Assembly (NCBI GenBank): GCA_913043285.1
Contig: CAJWML010000019.1
Location: 1 to 64,000 of the forward strand
Direction: 5' to 3'
Origin: CAKZNE01 sp002695025
GTDB taxonomy: Bacteria; Bacteroidota; Bacteroidia; Flavobacteriales; Schleiferiaceae
Length of the DNA stretch: 64,000 bases
Every line of letters begins with the position of its first letter. Within the stretch, counting starts at the first letter, position 1. Shown in pieces: positions 16,416-24,941 of the stretch. The notes beneath the pieces were generated by a model, which was not told where the DNA came from, did no database searches, and worked only from the letters and a program-made list of their open reading frames with translations. Made by a program: the position numbers and the translations under genes.

Positions 16416-16898
16416 ATGGCACGAAGAATCACCAGCTTATTCATGGCAATACTTCTTGCCACTGGCTGTTTTAAGACCGACATATTTGATTACGATGAAA
16501 AGGAGAATTTCCTTACTTCGGATTTTTACCAAAGTAAGTTAGATGATTTCGAATTGGTCATACAGGATATTCAACTGTTCGATCCCCAACCCTCTCCCTT
16601 TGGAGGCACCTCCTATGCCTACAGCATCACCTATGGTATAGAGGAGGATTTTTATCAGGACCTCAGGCAAAACTGGGATGGAGAAATACTACTCAGCCGT
16701 ACAGTAAATACTCAATTAAAACTCTACCAGGAACACATAGTGGATGATAGTGCCCGCCTGTTTTTCACCGATACCATTGGCCGGAAAACTTTCCCTTTTA
16801 CATCCACCATCAAAGTAGACCTTATTCTTAAAACTATTGCCAATAATGCTGTTATGGCGCGTGTGCCCAGCCAGGGTACCGTAGAAGCCAAACTTTAA
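16416..16898 (+). CDS. Small lipoprotein of unknown function
   Basis: A 160-residue lipoprotein with a lipobox ATGC (Cys18) after a short hydrophobic leader. The mature part is acidic and beta-rich, with no motif I can name. It starts 4 bp after the preceding unknown gene and ends 2 bp before the end of convergent polA, leaving no room for a separate terminator. It is likely the third gene of the M43 protease transcript. Confidence 0.7.
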   Translation: MARRITSLFMAILLATGCFKTDIFDYDEKENFLTSDFYQSKLDDFELVIQDIQLFDPQPSPFGGTSYAYSITYGIEEDFYQDLRQNWDGEILLSRTVNTQLKLYQEHIVDDSARLFFTDTIGRKTFPFTSTIKVDLILKTIANNAVMARVPSQGTVEAKL

Positions 16899-16900
16899 AC

Positions 16901-19693
16901 TTAATGCGCTTCCAGCCAGTTGCCTCCCTGGCCAAAATCCACCAATAAAGGCACTTTGGTTTCCACCGCACTTTCCATAGCCTCTTTAATAAGGGGCTTT
17001 ATTTTTTCCACTTCGGTTTTGGGTGCATCAAATACCAGTTCGTCATGCACCTGCAATACCATTTTGGACTCAAAGCCTTGTGCTTTCAATTCATCATGGA
17101 TGCGTATCATGGCGATCTTGATAATATCCGCAGCGCTTCCCTGGATAGGAGCATTTACAGCATTTCGTTCTGCATGGCCGCGCACCACTGCATTCCTTGA
17201 ATTGATATCCTTAAGGTACCGCTTACGGCCCATCATGGTTTCTACGTAACCATGTTTACGGGCAAACTCCTTTTGCGTTTCAATATATTCATGGATGCCA
17301 GGGTAGGTCTGAAAATAAGACTTGATGATCTCCGCAGCTTCAGAACGCGACAAGGTGGTCTGCTGGCTCAGACCAAAGGCACTTACTCCATAAATAATAC
17401 CGAAGTTCACTGTTTTGGCATTGCTCCGCTGTTCGCGAGTAACCTCTTCCAGAGAAACCCCAAAAACCTTGGCTGCCGTGGCAGCATGGATATCTTCACC
17501 TTTAATAAAGGCCTCCATCATACTTTCATCTTTGCTCAGCTCCGCTATAAGCCGCAATTCTATCTGCGAATAGTCAGCTGCAAGGATAAGGTGGTCATCG
17601 TTACGGGGAATGAATGCTTTACGTACTTCACGGCCACGTTCGGTACGGATGGGAATATTCTGCAGGTTGGGATTATTGGAACTTAGCCTTCCCGTAGCCG
17701 CCACTGCCTGGTTAAAGGAGGTATGGATCCGATTGGTAGTTGGACTAACCAATCCTGGCAAGGCATCCACGTAGGTGGACTTGAGTTTTACCGCCTGGCG
17801 GTAATCCAGTATGGTTTGTGCTATCTCATGCTCTTTGGCCAGCTCCAGCAATACATCTTCAGAAGTGGAATACTGCCCGCTCTTGGTCTTTTTAGGTTTG
17901 GCCAGGAGCTTCATCTTATCAAAAAGTACTTCGCCCAGCTGCCGGGGTGAACCGATGTTAAAATCAGCCCCGCTCAACTCGTATATCTTTTTCTCATACA
18001 ACGCAACATCCTGCTCCAGTTCTGAGGAAAGCCGGGCCAAAGCATCACAATCCAGGTTGATCCCTTCAGTTTCCATATCCGCCAGAACCGGCACCAGGGG
18101 TACTTCAATATCCCGGAATACCTTCATGGTTTCAGCTTCTTCCAGCCGGGGTTCAAATACCTGCTTCAGCTGAAAGGTGATATCCGCATCCTCACCCGCA
18201 TATTCCTTTATTTTTTCGGGATCCACATCCCGCATGGTGCCCTGGTTCTTTCCTTTTTTACCGATCAGGCTCTCAATGCTCACCGGGCGGTAATTGAGAT
18301 ACGTTTCGGCCAGTACATCCATATTGTGACGCATATCCGGCTGTATGAGGTAATGCGCCAGCATGGTATCAAAGAAGGGTCCCTTTACCTCTACTCCATA
18401 ATTCTTGAGAATGGAAATATCGTATTTCAGGTTCTGGCCGATCTTTTCAATGTCTTCCCCTTCAAAAAAGGGCTGGAACTCTTTGGCAATAGCCTCTTCT
18501 TCTCCTGCCGGCACATTTACATAATAGGCCACTCCCGGACTATAGCTGAACGCTATACCTACCAGGTCAGCATCCGAAACTTCAATGTCCGTGGTTTCAG
18601 TGTCAAAACACACGGATTTTTGCTCCAGCAATTTTTTGAGCAAAAGCCTGCGCTCCACCGGATGATGGATCAGTTGGTACCAATGATCATGGGTTTCTAT
18701 GGTCATGAAACCGGCTGGGCTTTCCTCTTCTGGCGCTTCGCTTTCCATCGCCTGACCAAAAAGATCGGTCTGGCCGTTCTTTAAGGGAGCAGCCGCTGCG
18801 GGCTTTTCCATTTTCTCACCGGTTACTCTCTTGAGGAGGGTGCGAAATTCCAGTTCGGAAAACACCTCGTTGATCTTCTCTTCATCCGGATCATTCTTCT
18901 CAAAAAGTTCAGCGTCAAATTCTATGGGTGCATCGGTAAGTATACGGGCCAGTTTTTTGGACAATCGCCCCTGGGCTTCATTATCACGGATCTTTTCACC
19001 CAGTTTGCCTTTGATCTCATCGGCATTTTCGAGCATCGTTTCCATATCCCCGTATTCGGCCAGCAGCTTTTGTGCGGTTTTAGGTCCTACACCCGGGAAA
19101 CCAGGAATATTATCCACGGCATCGCCCATCATACCGAGGTAGTCCACCACCTGCTCCACGCGTTCAATGCCAAATTTCTTTTTTACCTCTTCTACACCCC
19201 ATATCTCCGGTGGATTACCCATACGTCCTGGGCGGTACATCTTCACATGCTCTGTTACCAGCTGTCCGAAATCCTTATCCGGGGTCATCATAAACACCTC
19301 AAACCCTTCCTTTTCCGCCTGGCAGGCCAGGGTTCCGATCACGTCATCCGCCTCGTAGCCATCCACTCCCAGGAAGGGAATGTTAAAGGCGTCCAGTATA
19401 CGACTGATGTAGGGAATGGATATTTTAATGGCCTCCGGGGTTTCATCCCGGTTGGCTTTATACGCTTCAAATTCCAGGTGCCTCACGGTGGGTTTGTCCG
19501 TATCGTATACTACGGCAATATGGGAAGGCTGCTGTTTCTCCAACACTTCCAGCATGGTGGTGGTAAAACCGAATATAGCGGAGGTATCCAATCCTTTGGA
19601 AGTGACCCTTGGGTTACTGATAAAGGCAAAATAGGCCCTGTAGATCAGGGCATAGGCATCAAGAAGAAAAAGTTTCCTGGGGTTTTCAGACAT
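16901..19693 (-). CDS. polA: DNA polymerase I
   Basis: A 930-residue repair and Okazaki-fragment polymerase with all three activities visible. The 5'-3' flap nuclease (1-300) has YEADDVIGTL, MMTPDKDFGQ and GDAVDNIPGFPGVGPKTA. The proofreading domain (about 330-520) keeps its metal ligands in CFDTETTDI, NLKYDISIL and YAGEDADIT, unlike the degenerate domain of Taq or Bacillus enzymes. The polymerase domain has motif A LILAADYSQIELRL, motif B RSNAKTVNFGIIYG and motif C QVHDELVF. The Phe in motif B predicts discrimination against dideoxynucleotides. A single gene, convergent with the protein ending at 16898. Confidence 0.97.
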   Translation of the reverse strand: MSENPRKLFLLDAYALIYRAYFAFISNPRVTSKGLDTSAIFGFTTTMLEVLEKQQPSHIAVVYDTDKPTVRHLEFEAYKANRDETPEAIKISIPYISRILDAFNIPFLGVDGYEADDVIGTLACQAEKEGFEVFMMTPDKDFGQLVTEHVKMYRPGRMGNPPEIWGVEEVKKKFGIERVEQVVDYLGMMGDAVDNIPGFPGVGPKTAQKLLAEYGDMETMLENADEIKGKLGEKIRDNEAQGRLSKKLARILTDAPIEFDAELFEKNDPDEEKINEVFSELEFRTLLKRVTGEKMEKPAAAAPLKNGQTDLFGQAMESEAPEEESPAGFMTIETHDHWYQLIHHPVERRLLLKKLLEQKSVCFDTETTDIEVSDADLVGIAFSYSPGVAYYVNVPAGEEEAIAKEFQPFFEGEDIEKIGQNLKYDISILKNYGVEVKGPFFDTMLAHYLIQPDMRHNMDVLAETYLNYRPVSIESLIGKKGKNQGTMRDVDPEKIKEYAGEDADITFQLKQVFEPRLEEAETMKVFRDIEVPLVPVLADMETEGINLDCDALARLSSELEQDVALYEKKIYELSGADFNIGSPRQLGEVLFDKMKLLAKPKKTKSGQYSTSEDVLLELAKEHEIAQTILDYRQAVKLKSTYVDALPGLVSPTTNRIHTSFNQAVAATGRLSSNNPNLQNIPIRTERGREVRKAFIPRNDDHLILAADYSQIELRLIAELSKDESMMEAFIKGEDIHAATAAKVFGVSLEEVTREQRSNAKTVNFGIIYGVSAFGLSQQTTLSRSEAAEIIKSYFQTYPGIHEYIETQKEFARKHGYVETMMGRKRYLKDINSRNAVVRGHAERNAVNAPIQGSAADIIKIAMIRIHDELKAQGFESKMVLQVHDELVFDAPKTEVEKIKPLIKEAMESAVETKVPLLVDFGQGGNWLEAH

Positions 19694-19775
19694 TTGTACG
19701 AGATATTTCCGCTAAAATTAGCATTATTATCAGAGGCTAAGCAATAATGTACCTTTCAATTCGGTTGCACCATCC

Positions 19776-21011
19776 ATGAACTTATCCATACTCATAAGGC
19801 TGCTCATCGTAACAGTCATTCTCCTGATCATTGACCTGTATGCCTATCAGGCTGTGCGTACAGCTTTCCGGGAAAGCGCCTGGGCACGGTGGGTCTACTG
19901 GGGGATTTCAGTGGGTGTACTGTTCTTTATTGCCTACGGCTTTTTCTCCTTCAGCCGCCAGGACGGACCGGGAGGGATGTTCCAGCTACTGGCGGGCACG
20001 GTGATCCTCTTCCTGATCCCCAAACTTATACTCCTGGCTATTATGCTGGGGGAAGACGTTTGGAGGCTGCTGTCCGGCACTATGCGCAAGGTGGTCTACG
20101 GTAGCGAAACGGAATTCATAGTGGACCGCAGGAAATTCATCAGCCAGACAGCCTTGGTACTGGCCGCCATTCCTTTTGCAGGGATACTCCACGGCATCTG
20201 GAAGGGAAAGTACAATTACAACGTCATCCGAAAAACGCTGGGCTTTAAAGATCTTCCACCCGAATTTGACGGGCTTACCATCACCCAAATATCGGACATT
20301 CACTCCGGGAGTTTTGACAATGCGGAGAAGATCAGCTACGGAATAGACCTTATTAATGCCCAGCAATCGGACCTTATTCTTTTTACCGGTGACCTCGTCA
20401 ATAACAAGGCAGATGAAATGGACCCCTGGATAGATCACTTTGCACGCCTGGAAGCGCCAATGGGTAAATTCTCCATCCTGGGGAACCATGATTATGGCGA
20501 CTACATTAACTGGCGCAGCAGTGAAGCGAAGGAGGAGAATATGCAAAAGCTATATCGAACGCATGAAAAACTGGGCTTTAAGCTACTCCGTAATGAACAC
20601 GTAAAACTCCAGAAGGAAAACAATTCCATTAATATTGTGGGGGTGGAAAACTGGGGTGATCACTTTGTGAAGCATGGCGACCTGGATAAAGCCACCCATG
20701 GAGTAGGCGAGCAGGATTTTAATATTCTCATGTCACATGACCCTTCGCATTTTGATTCCGTGGTGAAGAAGTTCAACAAGTGGATGCACCTAACCTTGAG
20801 TGGACATACACACGGTATGCAATTCGGGATTGAAATACCCGGTCTCATCAAATGGAGCCCGGTAAAATACCGCTACCCAAAATGGGCCGGGCTTTATGAG
20901 GATCTGGGGCGTTACCTCTATGTAAACCGTGGCTTTGGCTTCCTGGCCTTCCCCGGAAGGGTGGGAATATGGCCCGAAATTACCGTATTAACGCTTAAGA
21001 GAAAAGTTTAA
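19776..21011 (+). CDS. Membrane-anchored metallophosphoesterase (YkuE-like)
   Basis: A 411-residue protein with three N-terminal membrane helices (about 5-24, 38-58 and 66-95), a further hydrophobic segment near 125-145, and a calcineurin-like phosphoesterase domain (about 165-405). The metal-binding motifs are complete: ISDIHSGSF, LFTGDLVNN, LGNHDYGDY and GHTHGMQFG. Family members act on phosphodiesters or lipid phosphates such as UDP-diacylglucosamine. The substrate here is not determinable. The long insert KWSPVKYRYPKWAGLYE between the last histidines and the end is typical of the YkuE-like branch. Its end overlaps the convergent S41 protease by 4 bp. Confidence 0.88.
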   Translation: MNLSILIRLLIVTVILLIIDLYAYQAVRTAFRESAWARWVYWGISVGVLFFIAYGFFSFSRQDGPGGMFQLLAGTVILFLIPKLILLAIMLGEDVWRLLSGTMRKVVYGSETEFIVDRRKFISQTALVLAAIPFAGILHGIWKGKYNYNVIRKTLGFKDLPPEFDGLTITQISDIHSGSFDNAEKISYGIDLINAQQSDLILFTGDLVNNKADEMDPWIDHFARLEAPMGKFSILGNHDYGDYINWRSSEAKEENMQKLYRTHEKLGFKLLRNEHVKLQKENNSINIVGVENWGDHFVKHGDLDKATHGVGEQDFNILMSHDPSHFDSVVKKFNKWMHLTLSGHTHGMQFGIEIPGLIKWSPVKYRYPKWAGLYEDLGRYLYVNRGFGFLAFPGRVGIWPEITVLTLKRKV

Positions 21012-22006
21012 CGCAACAGGTTAAGGGCTCTTTGCAATATCTGATCAACCCCCTGGGCATTGGTAGTGGGATTGTTGTTGAGGGCAATATCGGGTGGAAT
21101 ACCCAGCTCTATGTTGTAACCATCCGGAGTAAAGGAGGCGGTAGCTGAAAAGCGGTAACGCCAACCGTTGGGAAGCTCCTGGTCAATGGGAATGCCTCCA
21201 CCACCACCAGTCTGATCGCCCACTATACGCACATTAGCATAGTTACTGAGTATAGCCACAAAGGTGTTGGTAGCGGAGTAACAACTGCGGTTGGTGAGTA
21301 CCACTACCTCTCCTTCATAATGCCCGAAGGAGGAAGGACCGAAACTATAGGAAAGCCCATTGCCGAAGTCATCGAGGGCCGGCCCGGTTTTCTCAAAGGT
21401 GATCAGCGCGTTTTTCTTTTCGCTAATAAAGGTCTGGGCCAGCACAAAAGCATTGTTCAGGCTGCCGCCCCCATTGTCACGCACATCCACTATCACACCT
21501 TTGGTACCTTTAAAATAATCCAGCATTGCCTTTAGGTTCTTCTCTGAAAAACCGCTGGAAAAGCTGCCGTAATACAGGTAGCCTATGGAATCGATAAGGG
21601 TGTATTTGAGGCCTCCGGCAATGCGATGATCCGGACCCAGGTAGTTGCGTTCCACCACATCGTAATTGAAATTTACCGGATAGCCCAGGTACCATTGCCA
21701 GTTGCGGCTGGTATTAAAAGGGGCCACCAGGTTAACATGACCATCCTCCAGATCGTACAACATACTATCCAAAATAGCGAATAGCTCTTCATCGGTGGTT
21801 TGGTCATCCACCATAGGGTCATAATGAACGCGTACCGAATCCCAGTTAATATCCTTCAGGCCAAAAAAGGAGTACTTATCCCGCACGGTTTCCCACAGTA
21901 TATCAAAATTGGATTGAGGATCATTCTCCGGGTTTTTATCGATAAGTGCCTTTTCACAGGAAACTGTTAAAAGCAGGGCTAGTAGTATTAGAAGGATGTT
22001 TTTCAA
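21008..22006 (-). CDS. S41 family (C-terminal processing) peptidase, lipoprotein
   Basis: A 332-residue lipoprotein protease with lipid anchor Cys17 in LLTVSC. The N-terminal helical region (30-100) resembles the tricorn/CTP N-terminal domain. There is no obvious PDZ domain. The S41 core shows GVIVDVRDNGGGSLNNA and the nucleophile Ser244 in NRSCYSATN, followed by VGDQTGGGGGIP, as in tail-specific proteases. The start is TTG at 22004-22006, the only codon that gives a complete lipoprotein signal (KNILLILLALLLTVSC). It overlaps the stop of the barrel gene as TTGA, so translation is probably coupled. It is the last gene of a four-gene operon with an aspartyl-protease-like protein. Confidence 0.87.
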   Translation of the reverse strand: MKNILLILLALLLTVSCEKALIDKNPENDPQSNFDILWETVRDKYSFFGLKDINWDSVRVHYDPMVDDQTTDEELFAILDSMLYDLEDGHVNLVAPFNTSRNWQWYLGYPVNFNYDVVERNYLGPDHRIAGGLKYTLIDSIGYLYYGSFSSGFSEKNLKAMLDYFKGTKGVIVDVRDNGGGSLNNAFVLAQTFISEKKNALITFEKTGPALDDFGNGLSYSFGPSSFGHYEGEVVVLTNRSCYSATNTFVAILSNYANVRIVGDQTGGGGGIPIDQELPNGWRYRFSATASFTPDGYNIELGIPPDIALNNNPTTNAQGVDQILQRALNLLR

Positions 22007-22770
22007 AACTTGAAGATGGTGCTTACGGATAGTAAATGGGTGGCCGTCTGTATCTTATTAGAAATATCCAGCTGGGTATACTCCCATTGATACGTGAGCT
22101 TCAGCCAATTGCTCTGGCTGACTTGCCAATACAGATCGGTGCGGGAATCCAGGGCAAAATAATCTCCCCAAAAGGCAAGATCGCGGGCGGCAATCTCATC
22201 CGCAAAAAAGGGTTTTACGTAGCCCGGGCGCATGTAATAGCAGCCTATGGGTAGGCCCAGGCCATATTGCACGCCAAAGGTGTCTCCAAACCAGTTGAAT
22301 TGCTTTTGGGCCGTAAGCTGCACTCCTGCTGCAAACATCCCGTTAAAATTAGCTTCACTATTGGAGTAAAGGCGTACCTCCCGGTAATCCCATACATTAT
22401 GGGAAAGGATACCCGCCAATAAGGCCCATTGCTGAACTTCACCCAGCTTATAGGACAAGCTATAATGGGCACGTCCTGCAAAAAGGGTGGTCCGGTTGGG
22501 ATTGTTCTCCGGGTTGACATCCGGATACTGGAAACCTCCGAAGCCACTAATATCGAGCTGGCTTAGCCATTTTTCATCCTGGAAATAATAACCGGACTGT
22601 ATAAGCCCCAGATTACCGGAATAACTTACCGGTGACAGGGCTGCATCCTTTACCGTTTGAAAAGCATAACCCAAACCAAAGGGCATATAATCCCCCTCCA
22701 GGAATTGCGCCTGGCTTGCCCCGGTGAAAAGCAAGCCCAATAGTACCATAATCCTTATTCGTTTGACCAT
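22003..22770 (-). CDS. Outer-membrane beta-barrel protein, unknown
   Basis: A 255-residue exported protein with a signal peptide (about 1-21, ending SQAQ). The rest alternates aromatic and polar residues in amphipathic strands, for example LSQLDISGFGGF and WLKLTYQWEYTQL, and ends in HLLSVSTIFKF, a typical barrel C-terminal Phe. No porin family can be named. It overlaps the retropepsin gene by 16 bp upstream and the S41 gene by 4 bp downstream, so it probably works with these two proteases at the outer membrane. Function unknown. Confidence 0.75.
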   Translation of the reverse strand: MVKRIRIMVLLGLLFTGASQAQFLEGDYMPFGLGYAFQTVKDAALSPVSYSGNLGLIQSGYYFQDEKWLSQLDISGFGGFQYPDVNPENNPNRTTLFAGRAHYSLSYKLGEVQQWALLAGILSHNVWDYREVRLYSNSEANFNGMFAAGVQLTAQKQFNWFGDTFGVQYGLGLPIGCYYMRPGYVKPFFADEIAARDLAFWGDYFALDSRTDLYWQVSQSNWLKLTYQWEYTQLDISNKIQTATHLLSVSTIFKF

Positions 22771-23966
22771 AAGTACTCCTTGCCTACAATAATCTCATTT
22801 TGAGGGTCATTTTCCATAACCAGGGTAAATTCTTGGGGCCTGTTCTCTTTATCCAGCAACCATTCCACAAACTCACAAAATCCACCGAAATCTGCTGGCT
22901 GCTTGCCATTCAAGCTCTTTACGCGGTCTCCATAACGCACTCCTCTTTGCCAGAGGGCGGCATCCTCCGTAATGGAACTTATATAAAAACCACTGCTATC
23001 CATCAGCACCGCAAAACCTCCCTCTTTAAGATGACCGTAGGTGGGAATGCTGTCATAAGGTAAAAAACCGACCCGACTATTGGAGTAATCCAGGTTTAAG
23101 ATGGATTGCTCCAATACTTTAGTACCAATCTTGGAACCGGATTTTTTTTCAATGTCCACAACCGTTTCATAGAGGGTATAACCACCAATGGATAGGCTAT
23201 CGATCTTCACGTTAATGGTAGTATCCAGTTTTGAACCGAAAAGGCCCTCGGAAGAACCATCAATATCCCGGGTATATGGGTATTTTTTCCAGTTCCAGTC
23301 TTCCGCCATTTCACGGCTAAGGTCCAGGCTCCCCCCGGAGCCCAGGTCTAGCAAACAATGTGCGATCTCCAGGCTATCCGCTTTCAGACTTATAAAGGGT
23401 CTTCCTTCCGGGGATTGCATTTCCACGTAGTGCATTCCGTCTATATGTAGTGAACTATCACTCACCACCAGTTGATGATTTTTGTAGTCTACTCGCCAGT
23501 TGGCATGACGGATCAGGTTGTTACCGATAATACCGGCCGGGCTTACACAGGATATAACGGAATTCTCTGACCAATCTACCACTACAGCAGCAATATCTAT
23601 GAATTGCACCCCCGCAATGTCAATGGTATCTATTAAGCTTACAATAAGCTCCTGGTTGTGGCCCTTCGAGTCATGGATCATTACATCAGCTTCTTCCTCC
23701 AGGCCCAACTCACCAGCCAGCTCTTTGGAAATAACCGAAACGGCTGCCCCGGTATCAAAAATGAAGTTGTAGGTCCTGCCTCCTATCTCAACCGGGATCA
23801 GGATTACGGGGCGGTTCTTAAGGAAACTCATTTCCTTGTAAAAGTCCTTGGTCACAATGTCTGATTTCTCACGGACCTTGTAGTAATCAAGGCTATTGAA
23901 TATTCCACAGGCTGTAGTCAGGGCAAAAAGCAGGATCAGGCTAAGGGTTGATCTCATTGCGATCAT
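22755..23966 (-). CDS. Two-lobed retropepsin-like aspartyl protease with PDZ domain, lipoprotein
   Basis: A 403-residue lipoprotein (Cys20 in LTTAC). The first aspartyl-protease-like lobe has YNFIFDTGAAVSVIS, with D71 in the DTG motif. A second lobe carries CLLDLGSGGSLDLS, with D207, where the usual Thr/Ser of D-T/S-G is Leu. Later come VLEQSILNLDYSNSRVGF, the beta hairpin typical of this family, and a C-terminal PDZ domain (about 310-395, with YGDRVKSLNG). Both lobes in one chain mimic pepsin-type enzymes. Whether the second lobe is catalytic is uncertain. It starts with ATGA overlap to DUF2141 and overlaps the barrel gene by 16 bp. Confidence 0.85.
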   Translation of the reverse strand: MIAMRSTLSLILLFALTTACGIFNSLDYYKVREKSDIVTKDFYKEMSFLKNRPVILIPVEIGGRTYNFIFDTGAAVSVISKELAGELGLEEEADVMIHDSKGHNQELIVSLIDTIDIAGVQFIDIAAVVVDWSENSVISCVSPAGIIGNNLIRHANWRVDYKNHQLVVSDSSLHIDGMHYVEMQSPEGRPFISLKADSLEIAHCLLDLGSGGSLDLSREMAEDWNWKKYPYTRDIDGSSEGLFGSKLDTTINVKIDSLSIGGYTLYETVVDIEKKSGSKIGTKVLEQSILNLDYSNSRVGFLPYDSIPTYGHLKEGGFAVLMDSSGFYISSITEDAALWQRGVRYGDRVKSLNGKQPADFGGFCEFVEWLLDKENRPQEFTLVMENDPQNEIIVGKEYLWSNE

Positions 23967-24355
23967 TTGAGTGTAATTGAAAGGGATTTGTCCGATCTCA
24001 CTTCTACCAGCTGATCTTTAAGATCCGGAGGGCCAAAGGTTCCCCGGGCGTTATTGCTGAAGCCATATTTCTCTTTAGGGATACCCATCCAGTTGGTGTC
24101 CAGCTCCTTATTATCATTGACATCATGAAAAGCGGATATGGCATATTGGCCTTCTTTCAGCTTGAGGCTAAAGGTAGCCTTACCCCCACTAACCGGGATT
24201 TCCTGACCGGCCACCTGCTCGTTTTTTTCATTGACCACTTTTACCAGAACATGGCCCTCATCCGAAGACATTCCGGTAAACTGAACGGTTAAAAGATGTT
24301 GGGCTGATATACCTGATGCCATGGCCAGAAACAATGCAATGAGCACTTTCTTCAA
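23963..24355 (-). CDS. DUF2141 family secreted protein (TTG start)
   Basis: A 130-residue protein with a signal peptide (KKVLIALFLAMASGISA) and one compact beta-sandwich. GQYAISAFHDVNDNKELDTNWMG and PKEKYGFSNNARG are the DUF2141 signature, possibly a calcium-binding loop. The function of the family is not known. The start is TTG at 24353-24355, since this gives the canonical signal peptide and there is no upstream in-frame ATG. It is the first gene of a four-gene operon with two protease-like proteins and a barrel, with 4-bp overlap into the next gene. Confidence 0.82.
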   Translation of the reverse strand: MKKVLIALFLAMASGISAQHLLTVQFTGMSSDEGHVLVKVVNEKNEQVAGQEIPVSGGKATFSLKLKEGQYAISAFHDVNDNKELDTNWMGIPKEKYGFSNNARGTFGPPDLKDQLVEVRSDKSLSITLK

Positions 24356-24409
24356 AACAAAACAATTAAAACGGAAAAATACGGAGAAAAAGGAGAATGT
24401 AAAGAGACA

Positions 24410-24835
24410 CTAGCGGATAAGCACCACGGAGCCCTGCTTGTTTACCAGCTGCACCTCGTAATTCTTGGCAGGATCTACCAACTTGGCAAAGACCCTCCAC
24501 ATATAAACACCTTCCTTGAGTTCACGACCTTCGGACTTGCCATCCCAGGCACGCGAAGGATCTGCCTCTTCAGTTTCAAACACCAGGCGTCCCCAGCGAT
24601 CAAATACCTTCATGGAGAACTCTGCCATAATACAATCTCCGTTGTATTTAATGACAAATTGATCATTGGTATTATCGCCATTGGGTGTAAAGGCATTGGG
24701 GACAAACAACTGGCAGGTGTTCACCGAATTCAAACCAGAATTCTGCGAATTACCACCACCCTTCTGGGCCATAGCTTCGATACCGCAAAGCGCAAAACAC
24801 GCTGTGAAAAATATGGTAAGTACTAGTTGTTTCAT
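24410..24835 (-). CDS. Stand-alone T9SS type B (CHU_C-like) sorting-domain protein
   Basis: A 141-residue exported protein that consists of a signal peptide (about 1-23), a roughly 17-residue Gly/Asn/Ser linker and then only the gliding-motility-associated C-terminal domain. This domain shows VPNAFTPNGDNTNDQF, FSMKVFDRWGRLVFET, WDGKSEGRELKEGVYMWRV and the final VNKQGSVVLIR. In most proteins this domain is a tail on a large cargo. Here there is no cargo. It could be a decoy, an anchor subunit binding PorP/SprF-like partners, or a remnant of a larger gene. The promoter at 24849-24856 suggests independent expression. Confidence 0.88.
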   Translation of the reverse strand: MKQLVLTIFFTACFALCGIEAMAQKGGGNSQNSGLNSVNTCQLFVPNAFTPNGDNTNDQFVIKYNGDCIMAEFSMKVFDRWGRLVFETEEADPSRAWDGKSEGRELKEGVYMWRVFAKLVDPAKNYEVQLVNKQGSVVLIR

Positions 24836-24848
24836 TATACCGTAAAGA

Positions 24849-24856
24849 CAAATATA
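24849..24856 (-). promoter_or_regulatory. Bacteroidota -7 element, type B sorting-domain gene
   Basis: Reads TATATTTG on the minus strand and ends 13 bp before the ATG at 24835. It shows the gene is probably not just the tail of the operon starting at 37221. Confidence 0.5.
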
Positions 24857-24941
24857 AATAAATCCCCTTCACTTCCGGGCTGTAACAGGAAGAGATGGCC
24901 CCATCACTTATTCTGTGCTATCTAAGACCGAATTAACGGTA

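Noticed and set aside
19070..19747. 225-residue open frame on the plus strand
   Set aside because: It is antisense to polA, whose reading frame shows intact nuclease motifs across the same bases.
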